DNA from: Acidobacteriota bacterium
Lineage (GTDB): Bacteria > Acidobacteriota > Terriglobia > Terriglobales > Acidobacteriaceae
Reading direction: 5' to 3'
Length of the DNA: 50,085 nt
Assembly (NCBI GenBank): GCA_023441255.1
Contig: JAEZPW010000323.1
Coordinates: 1 to 50,085, forward strand
The stretch's first letter is position 1. Every line of letters starts with the position of its first letter. This document shows positions 15,586 to 23,535 of this stretch, piece by piece. A program made the position numbers and the translations under genes. The notes beneath the pieces were generated by a model. That model was not told the origin of the DNA, did not search any database, and saw nothing but the letters and a program-made list of their open reading frames with translations.

Positions 15586-17883
15586 CTAATGACCCAGGTG
15601 TTTCACGAAATAAATCCCAAACCCAACCAGTCCGCCAACCATGACCAGCGCATACCACTGGACCAGACCCCACTGCGCCAGTCGCACCGGGTACGACAAT
15701 CCGCGCGCGATAATGGCCGGGCCATTAACAAGCACGCCGTCGATGATCCACTTGTCCCACCAACTGCTGATCTTGCCGAACATCCGCGTCATCCAACCGG
15801 CGCCGTTTACGGTGCCGTCGATCACCTTGGCGTCAAAGGTCCAGAGTGCGTTGCCGGCGCCCATCGCTCCGAGCCGCACAGGCCCGAGTTTGCGGCGTCC
15901 GGTGAAGAGATAGTCGTAGAGTTCGTCCACGTGCCACTTGTTCAGCAGCGTGCGGTAGAGCGGCGGAGCAATTGCGTTGATCGGTTCCGTGTACCCTTTG
16001 TCTGCCCTCTTGTACGCGCGGCCGGCCATGTAGAGACCGAGCGCCGCCGCGCCCACCGAGGCGATCATCAGGTAATACTCCGTCGGGTCGGTATGCTTGG
16101 CATGTTCTGCCGGAGCAGCTTGCGCGACCTGCTCGCCCTCGGCCTTCGCGTGAGTATCCGGAGCGTGCGCTTCGGCCACGAACACCGATTCAAGGAATCG
16201 CTCGAAGCGATTCGAACCGCCCAGCGCATGCGGAACGCCGAGGAATCCGGCGAATATAGAGCAAATGGCAAGGATCGCCAACGGCACTGTCATCGACTTC
16301 GGCGACTCGTGCACGTGGTGCTCCACCTCGTGGCTCATCCGTTTCGGGCTCCAGAACGTCAGGTACATGAGCCGGAACATGTAGAACGACGTCATCAACG
16401 CCGTCACGAACCCTATCGCCCACAGGACGCGGAACGTGCCGCCCTGCGTGGACCACGCCTGCCAGAGGATCTCGTCCTTGGAGAAGAAACCGGCAAGCGG
16501 CGGGAATCCTGCGATGGCGATCGTGCCTATAAACATGGTCTTTGCTGTTGTGGGAATCTTCCTCCACAACCCGCCCATGTTGCGCATGTCCTGCTCGCCG
16601 CTCATCGCGTGAATCACCGAACCGGAGCCAAGGAACAGCAGCGCTTTGAAGAACGCATGCGTGAAGACGTGGAACACGCCGGCCGCGAATGCGCCGATCC
16701 CAAGCGCCAGGAACATGTAGCCCAGCTGCGAAACCGTTGAGTAGGCCAACACGCGCTTAATGTCGTTTTGTACCAGACCGATAGATGCCGCGAAGATCGC
16801 CGTCAGGCACCCGACAATGGCAACCACCGTCATCGACGTCGGAGCCAGCGAGAACAGCGCGTTCGACCGGGCCACCATGTAAACACCGGCAGTAACCATC
16901 GTCGCCGCGTGGATCAGTGCGGATACCGGCGTCGGGCCTTCCATCGCGTCCGGCAGCCACACATACAAAGGCAACTGAGCCGACTTACCGCAAGCGCCAA
17001 CGAACAGCATCAGCGTGGCAAACGTGATCCACAAGTCGCCGGTGTGAAACATGCCACTTCTAGCCATCTCGGTAACGGCCGTGAACTTCACAGTGCCGAA
17101 CAACCAGAAGATTGTGAACGTGCCGAGCAGGACGCCGGCGTCGCCGATGCGGTTGGTGATGAAAGCCTTGTTCGCCGCCGTCGAGGCCGAATGGCGCTTG
17201 AAGTAAAAGCCGATCAGCAGGTACGAACACAGCCCCACGCCTTCCCACCCGACGAACATCACAACGTAGTTGTTGCCGAGGATGAGTGTGAGCATGGAAA
17301 ACATGAAGAGATTCAGGTACCCGAAGAACCGGTAGTACCCGCCCTCATGCGCCATGTAGCCCGTTGAATAGATATGGATCAGCATGCCCACGCCGGTCAC
17401 GAACAGCAGCCAGATACTTGACAGCGGATCCAGCAGGAATCCGGCATCGGCGTTGAACGCTGCGGGCTTTCCATCGTGCGTGGTGTACGTGATCGGGTGC
17501 TGCGCGTCGCCGGAGCCAAGCCAGGTGTAGACCACCTTCTCGAAAGGCTGTCCGGGATGCTGCGACGTCCACGTGTGCGTGTACTGCCAGACGGCGCCGA
17601 CCGACATCAGAAACGCGAGCACGACCATGCCGACGCAGATCGCGTTCACCCATCCGTGTTTCTCGTGCACGTGCGGGGCGTCATGCGCGTCCGAAGGACC
17701 GTGTGCCGCGTGCTCGTCGTGGTGCGTGACGGCCGGGCTCGGTCCGTGCGGATCTGGTTCATGTGAACCGACGTGGCGCGGCCGAGGCGCAATGCCGCTC
17801 AGCTTGCGGCCAAAGAAGAACATCATGGCCGCCCCGAACGCCGGGAACAGTGGAATGATCCAAATGTGTTCTAAGAAGAACAT
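15586..17883 (-). CDS. nuoL: NADH-quinone oxidoreductase subunit L (cluster 2), His-rich insert
   Basis: Distal antiporter-like pump of the second complex I, 765 residues, about 100 longer than NuoL of cluster 1. The conserved pump text is present: VGWEGVGLCSYLLIGF, GKSAQLPLYVWLPDAMEGP, HAFFKALLFLGSGS and FFSKDEILW. The lateral-helix C-terminus is retained. The extra length includes a loop after the first helix with 11 His between residues 37 and 76 (for example THHDEHAAHGPSDAHD), and a charged Ala/Glu/His loop in the second half near AEAHAPDTHAKAEGEQVAQA. Such His-rich loops can bind Zn, Ni or Cu, but no function is proven. The ATG at 17883 directly precedes the first helix. Confidence 0.95.
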   Translation of the reverse strand: MFFLEHIWIIPLFPAFGAAMMFFFGRKLSGIAPRPRHVGSHEPDPHGPSPAVTHHDEHAAHGPSDAHDAPHVHEKHGWVNAICVGMVVLAFLMSVGAVWQYTHTWTSQHPGQPFEKVVYTWLGSGDAQHPITYTTHDGKPAAFNADAGFLLDPLSSIWLLFVTGVGMLIHIYSTGYMAHEGGYYRFFGYLNLFMFSMLTLILGNNYVVMFVGWEGVGLCSYLLIGFYFKRHSASTAANKAFITNRIGDAGVLLGTFTIFWLFGTVKFTAVTEMARSGMFHTGDLWITFATLMLFVGACGKSAQLPLYVWLPDAMEGPTPVSALIHAATMVTAGVYMVARSNALFSLAPTSMTVVAIVGCLTAIFAASIGLVQNDIKRVLAYSTVSQLGYMFLALGIGAFAAGVFHVFTHAFFKALLFLGSGSVIHAMSGEQDMRNMGGLWRKIPTTAKTMFIGTIAIAGFPPLAGFFSKDEILWQAWSTQGGTFRVLWAIGFVTALMTSFYMFRLMYLTFWSPKRMSHEVEHHVHESPKSMTVPLAILAICSIFAGFLGVPHALGGSNRFERFLESVFVAEAHAPDTHAKAEGEQVAQAAPAEHAKHTDPTEYYLMIASVGAAALGLYMAGRAYKRADKGYTEPINAIAPPLYRTLLNKWHVDELYDYLFTGRRKLGPVRLGAMGAGNALWTFDAKVIDGTVNGAGWMTRMFGKISSWWDKWIIDGVLVNGPAIIARGLSYPVRLAQWGLVQWYALVMVGGLVGFGIYFVKHLGH

Positions 17884-18019
17884 CGCTTAATGGCTCTTGG
17901 CTGTGGGCTGTTGGCTCTCGGCTGGTGCCCCACGTTCCGCGAAGCTAACGTAGGATGTACCCCGCTTCGAAAACAGCTTTCAGCATCGGCTTAACTTCAT
18001 CAATTCCCTGGATTGGTCT

Positions 18020-18053
18020 TGATCCGTGACTAATCCGTGTAAATCCGTGGTTA
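18020..18053. repeat. Triple ATCCGTG repeat upstream of nuoL (cluster 2)
   Basis: Three spaced copies of ATCCGTG (GATCCGTGAC, TAATCCGTGT, AAATCCGTGG) lie in the 174-bp gap between nuoK and nuoL. A near-identical three-copy array is at 23420-23452, upstream of lysS. The spacing is 11-12 bp, about one helical turn. Confidence 0.7.
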
Positions 18054-18057
18054 GCTT

Positions 18058-18360
18058 TTACCACTTCAGCAGGTCGATCTCGTCCACGTTCACCGTCTCC
18101 TTATTACGGAAGAAGGCGATCAGGATGCCGAGACCGACTGCCGCCTCTGCCGCCGCGTCGGTTATGACGAAGATCGCGAAGACCTGCCCATGCAATCCGT
18201 AGAGCCGCGAAAACGCGACCAGGTTCAGGTTCACCGCGTTCAGGATCAGCTCGATCGACATCAGGATGATCACAATGTTCCTGCGGGTGATCACACCGAT
18301 GGTGCCGATGATGAACAGCATCGCGGCAACTACCAAATAATGAAGTGTCGTTATCGGCAT
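18058..18360 (-). CDS. nuoK: NADH-quinone oxidoreductase subunit K (cluster 2)
   Basis: Three-helix MrpC-like subunit of the second complex I; 100 residues, the usual length. Conserved glutamates lie in SIELILNAVNLNLVAF and AAAEAAVGLGILIAFFR. It reads MPITTLHYLVVAAMLF at the start. It lies 174 bp from nuoL and 191 bp from nuoJ, both gaps holding repeats, whereas the cluster 1 nuoK is fused into its operon with 1-2 bp junctions. Confidence 0.96.
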   Translation of the reverse strand: MPITTLHYLVVAAMLFIIGTIGVITRRNIVIILMSIELILNAVNLNLVAFSRLYGLHGQVFAIFVITDAAAEAAVGLGILIAFFRNKETVNVDEIDLLKW

Positions 18361-18393
18361 ACTTGCCCTGACCTCACGAGCTAAAGCCCCCGT

Positions 18394-18435
18394 TTCAACT
18401 CTCGTCTACTTGGCTTCAACTCTCGTCTACTTGGC
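18394..18435. repeat. Perfect 21-bp tandem duplication in the nuoJ-nuoK gap
   Basis: The unit at 18394-18414 (TTCAACTCTCGTCTACTTGG plus C) is repeated exactly at 18415-18435. It lies in a 191-bp non-coding gap inside the second nuo cluster. It looks like a recent slippage duplication. Confidence 0.85.
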
Positions 18436-18499
18436 ACGGCTGAAGCCGCGCCCTTCCCAATACTCGGTCGTACCAACTATCTAAAAGTGTCGCGGGTGC

Positions 18500-18528
18500 C
18501 GCACCCTTCCCCTTTAGGGGAGGGTGCG
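18500..18528. repeat. Palindromic element CGCACCC/GGGTGCG downstream of nuoJ (cluster 2)
   Basis: CGCACCCTTCCCCT pairs with AGGGGAGGGTGCG with one bulged base and a TT loop. The same arms, with a shorter loop, recur at 26034-26061 at the 3' end of the histidine kinase gene. Both copies sit immediately downstream of, or at, a gene's stop codon. Confidence 0.8.
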
Positions 18529-18551
18529 AAATGGCCCGATGGCCCGACTCC

Positions 18552-19136
18552 TCAAATCCTCTTCTTCGCCATCACAACCGCGCCCACGATCGCAACCAGA
18601 AGCAGCAGCGACGCGATCTCGAACGGCAGCATGTAATTCTGGTAAAGGCCGATCGCAATCTGCTGCGTGTTCAGCGACTCGGGCAGCTGAACAACATGTT
18701 CCGGGAAGACGCTCTGGCCCTTTACGTAGACATAGCCGACCAGCGCCCCCAGCGACAGTGTCACAAGAAGCCCGATGAGCCACTGGCGATTGAACTGCTC
18801 TTCGCGGCGGTTGCGCTCCAGATTCACCAGCATGATGACAAACAGGAACAGCACCATGATGCCGCCCGCATAAAGAATTATCTGGACGGCCGCAACGAAC
18901 GGCGCGTAGAGCATCAGGTAAAGACCGGCGAGCGAGAGCAGTGTGAAGATCAGCGATATCGCCGAATGTACCGGGTTTTTGCGCGTGATCACCAAAATGC
19001 CGCTCACCACGGCGATGCCCGATAGCATGTAGAAAAAGAAGCGCGGCGCAACCGGAGCCATGTCCGTAGACACGTTCGTCTGAAACATCGCCAGCGCCGG
19101 AAGTGCGTTCGTCAGCATTGTCGCGATAGGTGTCAT
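18552..19136 (-). CDS. nuoJ: NADH-quinone oxidoreductase subunit J (cluster 2)
   Basis: Membrane subunit NuoJ of the second complex I, 194 residues, starting at ATG 19136 inside the nuoI stop (ATGA overlap). The family block APFVAAVQIILYAGGIMVLF lies near residue 80, and FEIASLLLLVAIVGAVVMAK forms the last helix. The first about 25 residues (MLTNALPALAMFQTNVSTDM region) form an extra, less conserved leader relative to cluster 1 NuoJ (166 residues). It closes the tight part of the cluster. Confidence 0.93.
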   Translation of the reverse strand: MTPIATMLTNALPALAMFQTNVSTDMAPVAPRFFFYMLSGIAVVSGILVITRKNPVHSAISLIFTLLSLAGLYLMLYAPFVAAVQIILYAGGIMVLFLFVIMLVNLERNRREEQFNRQWLIGLLVTLSLGALVGYVYVKGQSVFPEHVVQLPESLNTQQIAIGLYQNYMLPFEIASLLLLVAIVGAVVMAKKRI

Positions 19137-19591
19137 TTCTCGTACACCGTAGTTTCGTAACCTTTTTCCAGCCGTTTCCTGTCGATTATGAAATCGCGTT
19201 CGAAGGTCGCGAACTCGTAATCCTGGCTCAGCTCAAGGCAGTCAGTCGGACAGTTGTCCTCGCAAATGCCGCAGAACATGCAGCGGCTCGCGTCGTAGGT
19301 CCAGCTGGTCATGACCTTCTTCTTGGTCACCGGATCGCGCTCGCTCTTGACCACGATCAGGTGCTCGGGGCACGCCAGCGCGCACAGGTCGCAGGCGATG
19401 CACAGCGTCTGGTTGTTATCGGCGTTGTTGTTGAGGCGCGGCAACCCGCGGTAGCGCTCAGCAATCTGCGGGCGCTCCATCGGATACTGCTCTGTATAGA
19501 TCTCTTTCGGCTTCTGGTAACGGAATGTCACACCCAGACCCTGGAACAGGTCTACCAGCAAGATCTTCTTGAGAATTGGAGCCAGGCTCAC
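19133..19591 (-). CDS. nuoI: NADH-quinone oxidoreductase subunit I (cluster 2)
   Basis: NuoI carries the two 4Fe-4S clusters (N6a and N6b) that pass electrons to NuoB near the quinone site. From GTG 19591, which overlaps the nuoH stop as GTGA, it has 152 residues. The two ferredoxin motifs are complete: C64, C67, C70, C74 in CIACDLCALACP and C104, C107, C110, C114 in CMFCGICEDNCP. The frame stays open upstream into nuoH, but that text is not family-like. This is the only nuoI in the window; cluster 1 has none between nuoG and nuoN. If cluster 1 lacks its own elsewhere, this one might serve both complexes. Confidence 0.95.
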   Translation of the reverse strand: MSLAPILKKILLVDLFQGLGVTFRYQKPKEIYTEQYPMERPQIAERYRGLPRLNNNADNNQTLCIACDLCALACPEHLIVVKSERDPVTKKKVMTSWTYDASRCMFCGICEDNCPTDCLELSQDYEFATFERDFIIDRKRLEKGYETTVYEK

Positions 19592-20838
19592 AGCAACACC
19601 CCCCGAACAGCCGTCAGGGCAAGCACGCCCAATGCGATCGGCAGCAGCACCTTCCAGCCGACCTTCATCAGCTGGTCGAAACGATAACGAGGCCAGGTAG
19701 CGCGGTACCAGATGTAGAGGTACATGAACACCGCCACCTTGATCATGAACCAGTAAATGTCGGTCACACGCACGCGCACGAAAGGCACCAGCAGAACCAG
19801 ACCAATCAATCCGAGAATGGCGCCGAAGGCCGCCAATCCCATGGTCTGAATCTTGAACGACGGGTGTTTCGGCATCCGTGCCGTGTTGTAGAACGTGAAC
19901 CCGGCAAGAATGAAGGCCGTCAGCGCCGGGAAGAATGAAAAGATCGTGTCCCACGTGGAACCGGCCAGCCAATGCGGGAACGGACGCAGCCATCCGCCCA
20001 GCCAGAGCGTTGTCGCAACGGATGAGACGGCAATCATTGCCGCATATTCGCTCAGCATGAAGAGCGACCAGCGGAATCCGCTGTACTCGGTATGGAAGCC
20101 GGCAACCAGCTCAGATTCGGCCTCCGGCAGGTCAAACGGCGCGCGGTTTGTCTCGGCAATCATCGCGATGGCGAACACCGCGAACGCGATCAGTCCCAGC
20201 GGGAAGAAACGGAAGATGAACCAGTAGCCTTGCTGGTACTGAGCCTCAACAATGCCGATCATGCTCAGAGTGCCGGTTCCGGTCGCGTTCAGGCTGGTCA
20301 TCATGATGGCCGAAACCACCGTCAGGCCCATCGCCACTTCGTATGACACCATCTGCGCGCTCGATCGCAGCGCACCCATTAACGGGTAGTGCGAGTTCGA
20401 TGCCCACCCGGCAAGCACGATGCCGAACACTTCCAGCGACGCCACACCCAGCAGGAACAGGATGCCAATGTTCATGTCGGTAACGGCGTGCGTACGGCTG
20501 AACGGAATCACCGTGTACGTCGTAAACGCCGCGACCAGAACCACGAAAGGCGCCATCCAGTAGGTGAACTTGTCCGCCTCCGCCGGTATGATGTCTTCCT
20601 TCGTGAGCAGCTTGATAGCGTCAGCGAAAGGCTGCAGCAGGCCGTGCGGTCCCACACGCATGGGTCCAAGGCGGATCTGAAAATGCGCCAACGCCTTGCG
20701 TTCGCCCCAGTTCATGATGATCACGCAGAACGAGATCAGGGCGAAAATGACCAGCACGTAAATGGAGGCCCAGAGATAATTGCCGGCTTCGCCGGGCGTC
20801 ACGTTGGAATTGAGGTATCCGGTTATGTAGTCCAGCAT
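19588..20838 (-). CDS. nuoH: NADH-quinone oxidoreductase subunit H (cluster 2)
   Basis: Quinone-chamber membrane subunit of the second complex I, 416 residues, 63 more than NuoH of cluster 1. The N-terminal WGERKALAHFQIRLGPMRVG and the acidic loop ETNRAPFDLPEAESELVAGF, followed by HTEYSGFRWSLFMLSEYAAM-like text, are clear. Extra length includes a longer section near residues 290-330 (WLRPFPHWLAGSTWDTIFSF). Its ATG shares a base with the nuoD stop (TAATG), and its stop overlaps the nuoI start. Confidence 0.96.
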   Translation of the reverse strand: MLDYITGYLNSNVTPGEAGNYLWASIYVLVIFALISFCVIIMNWGERKALAHFQIRLGPMRVGPHGLLQPFADAIKLLTKEDIIPAEADKFTYWMAPFVVLVAAFTTYTVIPFSRTHAVTDMNIGILFLLGVASLEVFGIVLAGWASNSHYPLMGALRSSAQMVSYEVAMGLTVVSAIMMTSLNATGTGTLSMIGIVEAQYQQGYWFIFRFFPLGLIAFAVFAIAMIAETNRAPFDLPEAESELVAGFHTEYSGFRWSLFMLSEYAAMIAVSSVATTLWLGGWLRPFPHWLAGSTWDTIFSFFPALTAFILAGFTFYNTARMPKHPSFKIQTMGLAAFGAILGLIGLVLLVPFVRVRVTDIYWFMIKVAVFMYLYIWYRATWPRYRFDQLMKVGWKVLLPIALGVLALTAVRGVLL

Positions 20839-21977
20839 TAGCGGTCAACCTCGCCCAGAACGATGTCCAGTGTGCCGATCACGGCGACCACGTCAGCCAC
20901 CAGCGCGCCGCGACACATCTTGTCGAGCGCCTGCAGGTTGACGAATGACGGCGGACGGACGCGCACACGGTAAGGCTGCGTGCTGCCGTCACTCACGATG
21001 AAGTAGCCGAGTTCGCCCTTGGGCGCTTCAATGGAAACGTAAACTTCGCCGGCCGGCGGCTTCAGCACCTTCGGCACCTTCGCCATGATCGGCCCCTCGG
21101 GAATGCCCTCAATGGCCTGCCGCAGAATGCGAACCGACTGCCGCATCTCGGCGATGCGAACCAGGTATCGATCGTACGTGTCGCCGTTTGTGCCGACCGG
21201 AATGTCGAAATCGAACTTCTCGTATCCGGAATACGGCTGTGCCTTGCGCACGTCCCACTTCACGCCGGCTGCGCGCAGCACCGGGCCGGTCACCCCAAGC
21301 TCGATGCAGTCCTTCCCTTTCAGCACGCCAACATTCTTAGTGCGCTCGATCCAGATGCGATTACCCGTGAGCAGCGTCTCGTACTCGTCAATCTTCGGCC
21401 CTACGAAATCGCAGAATTCCTTAACGTCTTTCTCGAAACCTTCATAGGCCTCGTACTGCAGTCCGCCGATACGGAACGCATGCGTCGTCAGCCGCGCCCC
21501 GCAGTACTTCTCAAAAATCTTGAGGATCTCTTCGCGGTCGCGGAAAGCATAGAAGACCGGCGTCATGGCGCCGATATCGAGACAGTGCGTGCCCAGCCAT
21601 ACGTCGTGGCTTGCGATCCGCTGCAACTCCGTCATGATCACGCGGATATATTCCGCGCGGGGCGGCGCCTGCACGCCAATTAGTTTCTCCACCGCCAGGC
21701 AGTAGCCCAGTCCGTTCGAGACCGCCGCCACATAATCCATGCGATCTACGTAGGGCGCGAACTGCGCGTACGTGCGGTGCTCAGCGATCTTCTCAACGCC
21801 CCGGTGCAGGTAGCCGATCACGCAATCGAGCCCGAGCACCTTCTCGCCGTCAAGTTTCAGGACCACGCGCAGCACGCCGTGCGTCGAAGGGTGCTGCGGT
21901 CCCATGTTCAGAACCAGCTCGTTCGCATCAAGGAACGTGCCGTCTTTCGTCTGTACTTCCTGCTCGTAAAAGCTCAT
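20838..21977 (-). CDS. nuoD: NADH-quinone oxidoreductase subunit D (cluster 2)
   Basis: NuoD is the 49-kDa-type subunit that, with NuoB, forms the quinone reduction site; it descends from the hydrogenase large subunit. The 379-residue product has the hallmark LNMGPQHPSTHGVLRVVLKL near the start, IGYLHRGVEKIAEHRTYAQF around residue 55, and a C-terminus ending VIGTLDIVLGEVDR. It is a separate gene and is not fused to nuoC. ATG 21977 overlaps the nuoC stop (ATGA). Its structural partner NuoB is not encoded in this cluster. Confidence 0.97.
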   Translation of the reverse strand: MSFYEQEVQTKDGTFLDANELVLNMGPQHPSTHGVLRVVLKLDGEKVLGLDCVIGYLHRGVEKIAEHRTYAQFAPYVDRMDYVAAVSNGLGYCLAVEKLIGVQAPPRAEYIRVIMTELQRIASHDVWLGTHCLDIGAMTPVFYAFRDREEILKIFEKYCGARLTTHAFRIGGLQYEAYEGFEKDVKEFCDFVGPKIDEYETLLTGNRIWIERTKNVGVLKGKDCIELGVTGPVLRAAGVKWDVRKAQPYSGYEKFDFDIPVGTNGDTYDRYLVRIAEMRQSVRILRQAIEGIPEGPIMAKVPKVLKPPAGEVYVSIEAPKGELGYFIVSDGSTQPYRVRVRPPSFVNLQALDKMCRGALVADVVAVIGTLDIVLGEVDR

Positions 21978-22744
21978 TGGCCGCTCTCAATGCCGAGGTT
22001 CGACTGAACCCAGTCGGTGTCCTGCTTCAGGATGTCGTATTCCTTGCGCAGCGGATGACCGGTCCAGCCGTCGGGCAGCAGAATGCGCCGCATGTCCGGA
22101 TGGCCCTCGAACGTAATGCCAAACATGTCGAAAACTTCGCGCTCCAGCCAGTTCGCCGTGGGCCAGATCGGGACCGCGCTGGCCGGCTTCGTACCGTCGG
22201 CAACCATCGTTTTCACGCGAATGCGCTCGTTACGCGCGAACGAATAGAGCACATAAACGAGGTCGAACTGCTTTTCGCGCTTCGGATAGTGCACCGCAGT
22301 GATGTCGACGCAGTAATCGAACTGCTCTTCGTTTCGCAGGAGCTGAAGAACTTCATAGACCACCGACTCGTCAGCCTCGAAGTAGTTCTGCCCCATGTAA
22401 GTCAGCGGTTCGATCCCCGAGCCGTAGCGCGCCTTGAACTTGCGCGCCATCTCGCCTTCCCAGGGCTCCGGCTTCGGACCGGCAGGCTTGGCCGGCGCCG
22501 CAGGCTTTGCGGCTGGCGCTGCCGTTCCCGCTGGGGCGGCTGGCTTTGCAGTGGCCGGCGCTGCCGGTTTCGTAGCGCCGGTGCCCTCACTGGCGGCCCC
22601 CGCAGGCTTCGCCACAGGCGCTGCCGCCTTTGTCACGCCGGTGCCCTCACTGGCGGCCCCCGTCGGCGTCACCACAGGGGTTTTCGGCTTCGGCGCTTCC
22701 CCGGCCGCGTCGGGCCGGGCTGTTCCCTTGTTGTCTTCGGGCAT
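21974..22744 (-). CDS. nuoC: NADH-quinone oxidoreductase subunit C (cluster 2), with Ala/Pro-rich leader
   Basis: NuoC is the 30-kDa-type subunit packing against NuoD and NuoB. The family domain occupies about residues 100-256, with FDYCVDITAVHYP and the signature WLEREVFDMFGITFEGHPDM, then RRILLPDGWTGHPLRKEYD. The first roughly 95 residues form a low-complexity Ala/Pro/Lys leader with internal repeats: GAASEGTG occurs twice, and PAAP/AKPA units recur. The usual NuoC has no such leader. It reads as a flexible tether or tail. A later internal start would remove it, but no better ribosome site is evident. The 145 bp to nuoA contain no nuoB. Confidence 0.94.
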   Translation of the reverse strand: MPEDNKGTARPDAAGEAPKPKTPVVTPTGAASEGTGVTKAAAPVAKPAGAASEGTGATKPAAPATAKPAAPAGTAAPAAKPAAPAKPAGPKPEPWEGEMARKFKARYGSGIEPLTYMGQNYFEADESVVYEVLQLLRNEEQFDYCVDITAVHYPKREKQFDLVYVLYSFARNERIRVKTMVADGTKPASAVPIWPTANWLEREVFDMFGITFEGHPDMRRILLPDGWTGHPLRKEYDILKQDTDWVQSNLGIESGQ

Positions 22745-22889
22745 ATTTCTGCTACTCGCAGTTGCCGGACGACTGCCGGCGTTCTTTATTGGTACGGAAA
22801 GACTTATGTTTTCTGCAGTTCACGTCTGCTTAACGGACCCTTATCACCGAACTTCTGTGACAACAGTCACTTCGGCACCCCGCGCGAAC

Positions 22890-23246
22890 CTAAATCCACT
22901 CCAGCGCGCCCTTCTTCCAGATCCAGACGTAGCCGACCACTAGGATTCCGAGGAACACAGCCATTTCTACCAGGCCGAAAATGTGCAAGGCCTTGAACTG
23001 CACTGCCCACGGGAATAGAAAGATGGTCTCAACGTCGAAGACCACGAAAAGAATGGCGACGATGTAGAAGCGAATCGTGTACCGTCCGCGCGCGCTGTCA
23101 AACGGATCAACGCCGCACTCGTACGGCATCAGCTTGGTCTTGCTCGGGTTCGACGGACGGATCAGCTTCGCAAACAGCAGCGTCACCGCGATCAACCCGA
23201 ACACGACAGCCATGAAGATAAAGGCAGGAACGTAGTTCCGGGGCAT
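22890..23246 (-). CDS. nuoA: NADH-quinone oxidoreductase subunit A (cluster 2)
   Basis: NuoA is a three-helix membrane subunit near the quinone entry. The 118-residue product has the conserved cytoplasmic loop YECGVDPFDSARGRYTIRFY and the following VVFDVETIFLFPWAV block with its conserved acidic pair. ATG 23246 is preceded by GTGAGGAGCT. It heads the second cluster. nuoB, which normally comes next, is missing: nuoC follows after 145 bp of non-coding DNA. Confidence 0.96.
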   Translation of the reverse strand: MPRNYVPAFIFMAVVFGLIAVTLLFAKLIRPSNPSKTKLMPYECGVDPFDSARGRYTIRFYIVAILFVVFDVETIFLFPWAVQFKALHIFGLVEMAVFLGILVVGYVWIWKKGALEWI

Positions 23247-23419
23247 AGCTCCTCACCGGTTTGTACTTTTCGGATTACTGCGAAGTTTACTCCTGAACCG
23301 GAGCTGGATTCAACAATCGAAAGGTAGTTAGGGAAGTCAGTCACTGATCTTCGTGACGGACGTCACTCGCGGACAGCGCCAGCGGCATCGCGCTCTATGA
23401 ACTTGAGAATCTTGAGTTC

Positions 23420-23452
23420 TGATCCGTTCCAATCCGTGCGAATCCGTGTTGA
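23420..23452. repeat. Triple ATCCGT repeat upstream of lysS
   Basis: Three spaced copies (GATCCGTTCC, AATCCGTGCG, AATCCGTGTT) resemble the array at 18020-18053 in arrangement and sequence. It lies in the 289-bp divergent region between nuoA (-) and lysS (+), 45-75 bp upstream of the likely lysS -10 box. Confidence 0.65.
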
Positions 23453-23495
23453 ACATCCTTGCCGATACGCGCCGCTGTCCTCTGCCCCCCTTGTT

Positions 23496-23501
23496 TATAA
23501 T
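23496..23501 (+). promoter_or_regulatory. Likely -10 box for lysS
   Basis: A perfect TATAAT lies 35 bp before the TTG start used here for lysS. No convincing -35 box is seen at 16-18 bp. A transcript beginning near 23508 would exclude the upstream in-frame start at 23446, which supports the shorter protein. Confidence 0.45.
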
Positions 23502-23535
23502 TCTCGTTTACTCCAGCATACGAAAGAGCAAGCCA

